11,652 nt of DNA from Acidimicrobiales bacterium (GTDB lineage Bacteria > Actinomycetota > Acidimicrobiia > Acidimicrobiales > Poriferisodaliceae), in assembly GCA_020631315.1 (NCBI GenBank), contig JAHDHM010000076.1, forward strand, positions 1 to 11,652, read 5' to 3'. The stretch's first letter is position 1. Each line of letters starts with the position of its first letter. Made by a program: the position numbers and the translations under genes. Below are positions 6,210-11,652 of this stretch, piece after piece. The notes beneath the pieces were generated by a model, which saw only the letters and a list, made by a program, of their open reading frames with translations, had not been told where the DNA came from and did not search any database.

Positions 6210-7034
6210 ATGAGCGACACGCCGTCGATCTGGGCGCGGCTGAGCTCGTGGCTGGGTGGCTCCAGCGGAGCTGCCGGACACCCGCCATCGTCGAACGATC
6301 GACGTCAGCGCACGGCAGGTCCTCCGACCTCGAGCAACGGTGCGTCGTCGCTGCACGCCCGATGGCTCCACGAACCCGATGACGTCGTCGCCGTCGAGGT
6401 CGACCTGACCGTCGAGAAGACACCGGGCAGCGATCACCTGCGCTTCTTCGCGCTACAGGCCAGCTTCGCCGAGCGCGGACGCAGCTTCGGCGCCGGACAC
6501 CTCGGACTCCAGTGGATCTCGTGGCACCCGGGTCACACGGCCGCCAACTGGGGCGGCTACCACCACGCCGGGTCAGGTCAGAGCGGCGAACTGCCGGGCA
6601 CGGTCTCCACGCTCCCCAGCGCAGCGAACAACGTGAACACCCGCGACTACGACTGGTCCGCAGGCACCACGTATCGACTCCGCATCGCTCACGGCGACGA
6701 CGGGTGGGCCGGCTCGGTCACCGACCTCACCACCGACGTCACGACCGTGATCCGAGAACTCGCCTGCCGCGGTGACCGCCTCACGTCCATCGTGATGTGG
6801 TCCGAGATCTTCGCCCCGTGTGAGGGTCCCGGCGTGACCGTCCGCTGGGGCCGCCCCCGTTGGCAGATCGCCACCGGCGAGTTCGTGCCGGTGCGCCAGG
6901 TCCAGCTGTCGTACCAGCGTGTCGAGGACGGCGGTTGTTCGAACTCGTCGACCACCCTCGAGGGTGATGCCGTCGTGCAACGCACCGCCGTCGAACGAGT
7001 CCACCCTCACGGTGCCGTCCTCACCCTCGACTGA
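6210..7034 (+). CDS. Tryptophan-rich hypothetical protein, probable beta-sandwich domain
   Basis: The 274-aa product has a low-complexity Ser/Gly/Pro N-terminal stretch (about 10-48), then a region rich in beta-strand patterns and Trp/Tyr (about 50-220), with DYDWSAGTTYRLRIAHGDDGW at 146-166 as its most characteristic part. The DW-x-x-GTTYRLRI strand loosely recalls DUF3472-like or concanavalin-like beta-sandwich proteins, but I cannot assign a family. Four cysteines are present (C186, C204, C243 and none near the N-terminus besides). No signal peptide or membrane segment is visible, so it is probably cytoplasmic. It starts 10 bp after the desaturase stop, with no ribosome site of its own, so it is likely co-transcribed with the desaturase. 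Confidence 0.75.
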   Translation: MSDTPSIWARLSSWLGGSSGAAGHPPSSNDRRQRTAGPPTSSNGASSLHARWLHEPDDVVAVEVDLTVEKTPGSDHLRFFALQASFAERGRSFGAGHLGLQWISWHPGHTAANWGGYHHAGSGQSGELPGTVSTLPSAANNVNTRDYDWSAGTTYRLRIAHGDDGWAGSVTDLTTDVTTVIRELACRGDRLTSIVMWSEIFAPCEGPGVTVRWGRPRWQIATGEFVPVRQVQLSYQRVEDGGCSNSSTTLEGDAVVQRTAVERVHPHGAVLTLD

Positions 7035-7070
7035 TCGAAGGAATCTCCCGCGAATCCGTTGAGCCACGGC

Positions 7071-7439
7071 ATGGCGCTGCCGATGGATCAGGTGATGGGT
7101 CTGTTGTTCACCGGAATGATCATCGCCCCCGTCGGACTATTCCTCACCACGTTGGGGTCACTGATGGCGACCGGACAACTCCCCATGAACCGCGCCATCG
7201 GCATCTGCGTCGGTTCGGTCACGAAGTCGACCGAGCACTGGGAGACCGGCCACCGTGCTGCGGCTCCGGTCAACGTCGCCGCCGGCGTCGTCACACAGCT
7301 GCTCGGCCTGGCCGTCGCCTTCCGACCGACGTACGACATGCTCACCGCATCGCTCGTCGGCACCGCCTGGGCGGTCGTCGGCCTCGGCGCACTCGTCGCC
7401 TGGCGCGTCGCCGTGCAGGCCGTGCGCCCGCTCGGCTGA
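7071..7439 (+). CDS. SdpI-like small membrane protein
   Basis: The 122-aa product (from ATG 7071) has three hydrophobic segments, at about residues 8-34, 68-84 and 93-113. Between the first two lies PMNRAIGICVGSVTKS followed by EHWETGHRAAAP, matching the loop of the SdpI family (NR-x-IGI, then a Trp, then HR-x-A). In Bacillus, SdpI is the immunity protein against the SdpC toxin; in most bacteria related short proteins have no known role, and no SdpA, SdpB or SdpC is seen here. A TTG at 7059 or ATG at 7083 could also serve as start. A weak hairpin (CTCGG at 7431-7435 with CCGAG at 7443-7447) lies at the stop and might attenuate readthrough. Confidence 0.75.
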   Translation: MALPMDQVMGLLFTGMIIAPVGLFLTTLGSLMATGQLPMNRAIGICVGSVTKSTEHWETGHRAAAPVNVAAGVVTQLLGLAVAFRPTYDMLTASLVGTAWAVVGLGALVAWRVAVQAVRPLG

Positions 7440-7475
7440 GCCCCGAGATCCCAGCATCGCTTCCTCGGCCGCCTG

Positions 7476-7481
7476 TACGGT
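7476..7481 (+). promoter_or_regulatory. Candidate -10 box of the ComB-family gene, leaderless
   Basis: TACGGT ends 6 nt before the GTG at 7488. It matches TANNNT at the spacing of a leaderless start. No Shine-Dalgarno sequence precedes the GTG, and no convincing -35 is visible. Confidence 0.4.
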
Positions 7482-7487
7482 CCGAGC

Positions 7488-8282
7488 GTGAGCGAACGAC
7501 CTGACGAGGGACCGGCCACGACCCCGGTCGACGACCACCACAGCCAGGCAGGCTGGCGGGTGCGCTGCGAGTGGGGTCCGATGGGGCTGCGCCGTCTCGC
7601 ACCCTTCTGCGACGTGATCGTCGTGGTCGACGTCCTCAGCTTCACCACGTCGGTCGACATGGTCGTCGGCAACGGTGGTGTCGTCCTGCCCTATCGGTGG
7701 CACGACGGCAGTGAGGCCGAGTACGCCGAGGCTCAGGGAGCGATGCTCGCGGCGAAGAAGAAGGACCCGGACTTCGCCCGCAAGTTCAGCCTCTCCCCCG
7801 CCTCCTTGGCCGACTTCCCCGCAGGCGAGCGGATCGTGATGCCCTCACCGAACGGCTCTGCGCTGTGCTTCGGCGCACGCGAGGCCGGCGCCGACACCGT
7901 CCTGGCAGGCTGCCTGCGCAACGCCCCGTCGATCGGCGCCGCAGCAGCCGACGGCAGCACCATCGGCGTGATCCCCGCGGGCGAACGCTGGAAGATCACC
8001 ACCGGCTCACTGCGACCCGCGCTCGAGGACTGGCTCGGCGCCGGAGCCGTCGTCGACGGGCTGGTCGCCGCCGGTGTCCCGATGTCGGACCTGTCGCCCG
8101 AGGCACGCGGCGCGAGGGCGTCGTTCCGCGACGCACGGCCCGACCTGCTGGAGGTCGTGGAGGGCTGCGCGTCGGGTCGCGAGCTGTTCGAGCTTCGCCG
8201 GGGCGATCCGCCGCTCGCCGCGCAACACGGCGTGAGTGACGCGGTGCCGACGCTGATCGGCGATGAACTGCGAACACCCTGA
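7488..8282 (+). CDS. comB: ComB family protein (2-phosphosulfolactate phosphatase-like)
   Basis: ComB hydrolyses 2-phosphosulfolactate to sulfolactate and phosphate in methanogen coenzyme M synthesis. The family is also found in bacteria that do not make coenzyme M, where its role is uncertain. Family features in this 264-aa protein are VVVDVLSFTTSVD (45-57, with the conserved Asp48), MPSPNGSALCF (118-128), the GCLRNA stretch (141-146), VIPAGERW (161-168) and ALEDWLGAGAVVDGL (178-192). It ends with the family's SGRELFE motif. The N-terminal 25 residues are non-conserved. The start is GTG at 7488, the only start that fits the leaderless -10. None of the other coenzyme M genes is nearby, so the reaction on the native substrate is inferred only from family. 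Confidence 0.85.
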   Translation: MSERPDEGPATTPVDDHHSQAGWRVRCEWGPMGLRRLAPFCDVIVVVDVLSFTTSVDMVVGNGGVVLPYRWHDGSEAEYAEAQGAMLAAKKKDPDFARKFSLSPASLADFPAGERIVMPSPNGSALCFGAREAGADTVLAGCLRNAPSIGAAAADGSTIGVIPAGERWKITTGSLRPALEDWLGAGAVVDGLVAAGVPMSDLSPEARGARASFRDARPDLLEVVEGCASGRELFELRRGDPPLAAQHGVSDAVPTLIGDELRTP

Positions 8283-8314
8283 CCCGGGTTCCCGACTCGC
8301 CGATCCCGGCGACC

Positions 8315-8320
8315 TATCGT
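8315..8320 (+). promoter_or_regulatory. Candidate -10 box of the GGCT-YceH gene, leaderless
   Basis: TATCGT ends 7 nt before the GTG at 8328, again a TANNNT box at leaderless spacing. This suggests the fusion gene has its own promoter despite being only 45 bp after the ComB gene. Confidence 0.45.
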
Positions 8321-8327
8321 CACCGAG

Positions 8328-9239
8328 GTGAACCGCACGCCGACGCATCTGTTCATCTACGGCACGCTCATCCCTGGCGAAGAACGTTGGCACTTCCTCG
8401 AGCCCTACGTCGCCGAGGGCTCGGCGTTGCGCAACGACCGGGCGCACGGCCACCTGTTCGACACCGGCAACGGCTACCCGGCAGCGCTGTTCGACGCCAC
8501 CCGCACCATCCCCGACCAGATGGAAGGACTCGTCATCGAACTCGCTGAGGCGACGGTCGACGAAGCGATGGCGCTGCTCGATGAGGTCGAGGGTGAGCCC
8601 GAGGGTCTCTATCACCGCGTGATCGTCGAGACGGTCGGCGGCGCCCGAGCCTGGGCCTACCAGTACGGCCTGTCCGCCGACGGCCTCCGCCGCCTCACGG
8701 GCGGGTCGTGGACGCGACGCGACGAGGAACCCGAGCCACGAGAGGGTGTGCTGTCGTTCATCGAGGGACGCGTCCTCGGAGCGCTCATCGACAAGCACCT
8801 GGCGACGCCGCAGAACTATCCGATGAGCCTCAACGCGCTCGTCGGCGCCTGCAACCAGAAGACCAGCCGTGAGCCGGTCACCTCCCTGACAGAGGACGAG
8901 GTGCTCGAGACGCTGATGCAGGCCAAGGAACGCAAGCTCGCTCGGGTGGTGCACCCGACCTCGGGCCACGGTGTCACCAAGTACCGGCACGTGCTCCACG
9001 AGTTCCTCGAACTCCAGCGTCACGGCGACGAGGACGCGCAGCTCGCCCTGCTCGGCATGCTGCTGCTGCGCGGCCCGCAGACCGCACGTGAGCTGCGAGA
9101 CCGGACCGAGCGGCACCACCAGGCCGAGACCGAACAGGTCATCGAGACCCTGGAACTGCTCGCAGGGCAAGGTCTGGTCGAGCGGCTCGAACGCCAGACG
9201 GGCCAACGCGACGAACGATGGCAGCAGCTGCTGACGTGA
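8328..9239 (+). CDS. Fusion of a gamma-glutamylcyclotransferase-like domain and a YceH (DUF480) domain
   Basis: Two domains are joined in one 303-aa frame. Residues 1-128 are a GGCT/AIG2-like fold: the substrate-loop motif FIYGTLIPGEE (9-19), GHLFDTGNGYPAA (41-53) and LLDEVEGEPEG-x-Y (83-95), with E88 the likely catalytic acid. Residues 143-302 match the YceH/DUF480 family: FIEGRVLGALIDKHLATP, YPMSLNALVGACNQKTSREPV, KYRH, then LLLRGPQTARELRDRT. This part should be a pair of winged helices. YceH is normally a stand-alone protein of about 215 aa whose role is poorly known. GGCT-like enzymes release 5-oxoproline from gamma-glutamyl amines or peptides. The linker (129-142) is acidic and continuous, with no frameshift visible. 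The start is GTG at 8328, supported by the leaderless -10. Confidence 0.88.
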   Translation: MNRTPTHLFIYGTLIPGEERWHFLEPYVAEGSALRNDRAHGHLFDTGNGYPAALFDATRTIPDQMEGLVIELAEATVDEAMALLDEVEGEPEGLYHRVIVETVGGARAWAYQYGLSADGLRRLTGGSWTRRDEEPEPREGVLSFIEGRVLGALIDKHLATPQNYPMSLNALVGACNQKTSREPVTSLTEDEVLETLMQAKERKLARVVHPTSGHGVTKYRHVLHEFLELQRHGDEDAQLALLGMLLLRGPQTARELRDRTERHHQAETEQVIETLELLAGQGLVERLERQTGQRDERWQQLLT

Positions 9240-9255
9240 GCGCCAGACTGTGACG

Positions 9256-10071
9256 ATGAGCGAACTGGCCGACCTCGTCGACCTGGAGCGCTGGCCGATC
9301 CATGCGCTCGACGCGCCCGCCGGCCGGCAGATGCTCGCCGACTGCCGCAGGCAGCTCGCCGACGACGGGGTCTGCTCGCTTCCCGGCTTCTTGCAGCCCG
9401 ACCAGGTCGCCGAGAGCGTGCACCTCGGTGACGACCTCGCCGATCTCGCCTGGCACGCGAACCAGACCCACAACGTCTACTTCACCGACCTCCACGACCC
9501 GGACGCGAGCGGACTCGACGTCACCCATCCACGACGCCGAGCCATCCGATCGTCGCAGCGGGCCATCGCGTTCGACCTGCTCCCGGCCGACTCGCCGGTC
9601 CGCCGCCTCTACGCCCGCGACGAACTGATCACGTTCCTCGAAGCCGTCCTGGGCATCGCTCCGCTGCACCGCAGCGCCGACCCGCTCGACGGTGTCCAGG
9701 TCTCGCACTTCCAGCCGGGCGACGAGCTGGGGTGGCACTTCGACAACAGCGAGTTCTCCGTCACCTTGATGCTGCGGGAGCCCGACGACGGCGGGCACTT
9801 CGAGTGGCATCCATCGATCCGCGATGACGCGAACGAACGAATCGACGCCGTGACCGCTGCCCTCGACGAGCAGACCGCGCCTCGCCGTCTGACGACGTCA
9901 CCTGGGACGCTCGCGATCTTCCAAGGGCGCCACGCCCTGCACCGGGTGACGCCGGTGGCCGGGTCGACGACACGCATCAACGCGGTCTTCACGTTCGGCA
10001 CCGACCCCGACATGCGCCTGTCACCTCTCACCCAGGAACTGTTCTACGGCCGTGTGGTCACCGCGTCGTGA
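9256..10071 (+). CDS. 2-oxoglutarate/Fe(II)-dependent oxygenase-like protein
   Basis: The 271-aa protein has the facial triad of non-heme Fe(II)/2-oxoglutarate oxygenases: H161-F-D163 in ELGWHFDNSEFSVTLML and a distal histidine in QGRHALHRVTPV (H229 most likely, H226 possible). R240 in STTRINAVF is in the place of the arginine that binds the 2-oxoglutarate carboxylate. The jelly-roll core is about residues 145-250; the first 140 residues are a helical N-terminal part. The substrate is unknown; the family hydroxylates amino acids, small molecules or natural-product intermediates. ATG at 9256 is chosen; an in-frame GTG at 9250 is also possible and neither has a ribosome site. The gap to the upstream gene is 16 bp and the stop overlaps the next gene's GTG, so these three genes probably form an operon. 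Confidence 0.87.
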   Translation: MSELADLVDLERWPIHALDAPAGRQMLADCRRQLADDGVCSLPGFLQPDQVAESVHLGDDLADLAWHANQTHNVYFTDLHDPDASGLDVTHPRRRAIRSSQRAIAFDLLPADSPVRRLYARDELITFLEAVLGIAPLHRSADPLDGVQVSHFQPGDELGWHFDNSEFSVTLMLREPDDGGHFEWHPSIRDDANERIDAVTAALDEQTAPRRLTTSPGTLAIFQGRHALHRVTPVAGSTTRINAVFTFGTDPDMRLSPLTQELFYGRVVTAS

Positions 10072-10733
10072 GTGCTCCAGCTCGCTTCGACCATCCCGTC
10101 GTGCTGTTCGACCTCGACGGCACCATCAGCGACAACTCGACCGGCATCCTCGCCTCGATCGAACACGCTCTCGTCGAGCTGGGCCGCCCAGTGCCCGACC
10201 ATGACCTGCTGCGTTCGGCCATCGGCCCGCCGCTGCGGCAGGCCTTCGAGCTGTGCGGTGTGCCCGAGGACGAACTGGACGACGCGGTCGACCGATACCG
10301 GGGCCGCTATCGCGAGGTCGGCTGGAGAGAGAACGAGACATACCCCGGCGTCGTCGAGCTGATCGGTCGGCTCACAACAGCCGGGCGCCGGGTCGCCACC
10401 GCCACCTCGAAACCCGAGGTGTTCACCCGGCAGATCCTCGACCTCTTCGACGTCACACGGCACCTCGAGGCAGTCGGCGCCGCATCGCTCGACAGCTCAC
10501 GGTCGAGCAAGGAAGACGTCGTACGCCACACGCTCGACCTGCTCGACGCCTCGGCCGACGAAGCCCTGATCATCGGCGATCGCCATCACGACGTGCTGGG
10601 CGCCCGCGCCGCCGGTGTCCGCGTGTCGATCGGTGTCCGCTGGGGCTTCGCCGAGCCGGGAGAGCTCGAGGACGCCGGAGCGACGGCCATCGTCGACGAC
10701 GTCGATCAGCTCGCGGAGCTTCTGGGCATCTGA
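10068..10733 (+). CDS. gph: HAD-superfamily phosphatase, phosphoglycolate phosphatase-like
   Basis: All four HAD motifs are present in this 221-aa protein: motif I FDLDGT with nucleophile D15 and D17, motif II VATATSK with S114, motif III lysine K148 in SSKEDV, and motif IV IIGDRHHD with D171 and D175. The helical cap (about residues 20-90) is the subfamily IA type. The family includes phosphoglycolate phosphatase, which removes phosphate from 2-phosphoglycolate, and pyrophosphatase- and sugar-phosphatase-like relatives, so the exact substrate is tentative. The start is GTG at 10068, overlapping the oxygenase stop as GTGA, which points to translational coupling. It ends 53 bp from a convergent gene, and no clear terminator hairpin was found in that gap. 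Confidence 0.9.
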   Translation: MSAPARFDHPVVLFDLDGTISDNSTGILASIEHALVELGRPVPDHDLLRSAIGPPLRQAFELCGVPEDELDDAVDRYRGRYREVGWRENETYPGVVELIGRLTTAGRRVATATSKPEVFTRQILDLFDVTRHLEAVGAASLDSSRSSKEDVVRHTLDLLDASADEALIIGDRHHDVLGARAAGVRVSIGVRWGFAEPGELEDAGATAIVDDVDQLAELLGI

Positions 10734-10786
10734 GCTCTCGCTCCCAGGACTCCCAACTAACTGGCGGTGCTGAGGGCTCGCAAGCT

Positions 10787-11032
10787 CTAGCTCGCCATGG
10801 TGATCGGGACCATGGGGCGGACGGCGGCGGGGCCGGTACGGCGGACCTTGGCGATGTCGATGGTCCGCACGCTCATCAGCCGCGACGCCCACGAGTCGAT
10901 GACGTCCCGACCCGCCGTGTCGAAGAACGTCGTGAGCGGGCCCTCCTGGGCGTAGGCGTCGGCTCCGGCGACCTGCTCGACGGTCCCGTCGGTCAGCGTG
11001 ACCTCGTAGCCGGGTTCGGTGGTGATGGTCAT
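10787..11032 (-). CDS. Conserved-looking 81-aa hypothetical protein
   Basis: The 81-aa product begins MTITTEPGYEVTLTDGTVEQ, then VAGADAYAQEGPLTTFFDTA, and ends in a basic stretch (KVRRTGPAAVRP). No membrane segment, cysteine or known motif is visible. The ADAYAQEGPLTTFF stretch resembles small actinobacterial hypothetical proteins, though I cannot name a family. The open frame extends upstream to about 11425, but the true start is the ATG at 11032: AGGAGG (11044-11039) lies 6 nt before it, one of only two consensus ribosome sites in the window. It is divergent from msrB across 265 bp, and the region may carry shared control. Confidence 0.8.
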   Translation of the reverse strand: MTITTEPGYEVTLTDGTVEQVAGADAYAQEGPLTTFFDTAGRDVIDSWASRLMSVRTIDIAKVRRTGPAAVRPMVPITMAS

Positions 11033-11067
11033 GGGGTGCCTCCTGCTGCGTTCGTTTCCTCGTTCGT

Positions 11068-11088
11068 CCGTGCTCTCTGCGAGCACGG
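11068..11088. promoter_or_regulatory. Perfect 8-bp inverted repeat upstream of the 81-aa gene
   Basis: CCGTGCTC-TCTGC-GAGCACGG is an 8-bp perfect inverted repeat with a 5-nt loop, 36 nt before the ATG at 11032. The minus-strand hexamer TACCGT (11090-11085) overlaps its outer arm and matches TANNNT. It could be an operator or a 5' leader hairpin. Confidence 0.45.
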
Positions 11089-11142
11089 TACGGAATTCCC
11101 TCTGTGGGAAACGAGTAGTCGAAGGCTGTGACATTCCTGTGG

Positions 11143-11157
11143 GTGACCTGTGGTCAC
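11143..11157. promoter_or_regulatory. Inverted repeat in the divergent msrB region
   Basis: GTGACC-TGT-GGTCAC is a perfect 6-bp inverted repeat with a 3-bp centre. It is followed by a weaker GCCAC/GTGGC repeat (11158-11175). The central position between the divergent genes suits a transcription factor site. Confidence 0.4.
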
Positions 11158-11228
11158 GCCACCACTGGTTGTGGCAATGGTGTGCGCAGACCCCAGAGCA
11201 CCGGGCTCGGACGGCCAGTCCGACATTC

Positions 11229-11255
11229 GGGAACTCTCCGTGGTCTACTGGGGTT
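11229..11255 (+). promoter_or_regulatory. Candidate SigR/SigH-type ECF promoter of msrB
   Basis: GGGAAC (11229-11234), 18 nt, then GTT (11253-11255) matches the thiol-oxidative-stress ECF promoter of actinobacteria (GGAAY, about 18 nt, GTT). Transcription would start near 11262, giving a leader of about 36 nt before the msrB ATG. msrB genes are known members of such regulons. No sigma or anti-sigma gene is visible in the window. Confidence 0.5.
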
Positions 11256-11297
11256 TCTGGTGGCGTGAACATCATCAACTCGCTGAGGAGGCGAATC

Positions 11298-11652
11298 ATG
11301 AACACCAACGAGACCTCCGCCGCGGAGCCTCGTGAGCTGCAGTTCAGCGACGCAGAACTCCGAGAGCGCCTGACCCCCGAGCAGTACTCCGTCACCCAGC
11401 AGGCCGGCACCGAGCGGGCCTTCACCGGGTGCTACTGGGACACCAAGACAGCTGGCACCTACCACTGCGTGGTGTGCGACACAGAGCTCTTCACGAGCGA
11501 CACCAAGTACGACTCGGGATCGGGTTGGCCGAGCTTCACCCAGGCGATCGACGACGGCAAGGTCGACAAGCACGTCGACCGCAGCTTCGGCATGGTCCGC
11601 ACCGAGGTGCTGTGCTCGGCCTGCGGTGCCCACCTGGGCCACAGCTTCCCGG
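11298..11652 (+). CDS. msrB: Peptide-methionine (R)-S-oxide reductase MsrB, 3' end beyond window
   Basis: MsrB reduces the R epimer of methionine sulfoxide in proteins, using thioredoxin as electron donor. The 118 residues present contain the family's zinc-binding pairs C57-VV-C60 and C106-SA-C109, plus AFTGCYWDTK (41-50), YDSGSGWPSF (71-80) and GAHLGHSFP (110-118). The catalytic Cys, about 15 to 20 residues after GHSFP, is outside the window. The start is ATG at 11298, with AGGAGG (11286-11291) 6 nt upstream. The ATG fits the expected length of about 140-170 aa. It has a candidate thiol-stress promoter and a long divergent control region, so it appears to be a regulated stress-repair gene. 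Confidence 0.96.
   Translation, partial: MNTNETSAAEPRELQFSDAELRERLTPEQYSVTQQAGTERAFTGCYWDTKTAGTYHCVVCDTELFTSDTKYDSGSGWPSFTQAIDDGKVDKHVDRSFGMVRTEVLCSACGAHLGHSFP

Noticed and set aside
5183..6220. A 345-codon minus-strand frame opposite the desaturase
   Set aside because: It is rich in Glu, Gly, Val and Pro as an antisense shadow of the desaturase, whose three histidine boxes settle the coding strand.
6953..6966. Perfect 14-bp palindrome CACCCTCGAGGGTG
   Set aside because: It lies inside the coding frame of the 6210-7034 gene and could arise from ordinary codon use. There is no promoter or gene boundary nearby.
7071..7439. Possible toxin-immunity system around the SdpI-like gene
   Set aside because: No SdpA, SdpB, SdpC or SdpR homologue is beside it, so immunity is not supported.
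7431..7447. Hairpin CTCGG/CCGAG at the end of the SdpI-like gene as a terminator
   Set aside because: The stem is only 5 bp and has no T-run. It is mentioned in the gene entry but not called as a terminator.
8007..9473. A 488-codon open frame on the minus strand opposite the ComB, GGCT-YceH and oxygenase genes
   Set aside because: High-GC DNA leaves the antisense frame of real genes open. The plus-strand genes have clear family motifs and the antisense product has none.
11074..11100. Minus-strand GGGAAT as a second SigR-type promoter for the 81-aa gene
   Set aside because: No GTT occurs at 18 or 19 nt after it, so only half of the promoter is present.

Overview
The window is high-GC chromosomal DNA with actinobacterial character. 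Coding is dense in both directions, many starts are GTG, several genes look leaderless (a TANNNT box 6 to 8 nt before the start codon), and a putative SigR/SigH-type ECF promoter precedes msrB. The mix of leaderless genes, a YtrA-like GntR regulator, a membrane desaturase and a YceH-domain protein would suit an Acidimicrobiia (Ilumatobacter-like) marine or soil actinobacterium. That placement is inference from composition and gene style, not from a marker gene. I see no rRNA, tRNA, CRISPR array, insertion sequence or phage module, and no intergenic stretch longer than about 300 bp.

Layout. (1) Positions 1-1363, minus strand: two tandem, diverged paralogues of a single-pass membrane-anchored protein of unknown function, followed at the left edge by what may be the N-terminus of a further gene. 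(2) Positions 1409-2562, plus strand, divergent from the pair: a multi-pass membrane protein overlapping (ATGA) a short YtrA-type GntR regulator. A perfect 12-bp palindrome sits between the divergent starts and is the best candidate operator. (3) Positions 2602-5057, minus strand: an alpha/beta hydrolase, an amidase-signature hydrolase and a small acidic-tailed membrane protein. The last two overlap by GTGA, and the hydrolase ends inside a 20-bp tandem repeat. A hairpin separates this block from the GntR gene.

(4) Positions 5198-7439, plus strand: a fatty-acid-desaturase-family protein with a leaderless-looking promoter, a tryptophan-rich hypothetical protein and a SdpI-like membrane protein. 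(5) Positions 7488-10733, plus strand: a ComB-family protein, a fusion of a gamma-glutamylcyclotransferase-like domain to a YceH (DUF480) domain, a 2-oxoglutarate/Fe(II) oxygenase-like protein, and an overlapping HAD phosphatase of the phosphoglycolate phosphatase type. (6) Positions 10787-11652: a conserved-looking 81-aa protein on the minus strand and a divergent msrB, cut by the window edge. The roughly 265 bp between them holds two inverted repeats and a match to a thiol-stress ECF promoter.

Most of this is ordinary housekeeping and accessory metabolism. The points most worth following are the GGCT-YceH fusion, the self-contained GntR/membrane-protein/paralogue divergon with its palindrome, the tandem repeat spanning a stop codon, and the predicted redox control of msrB.
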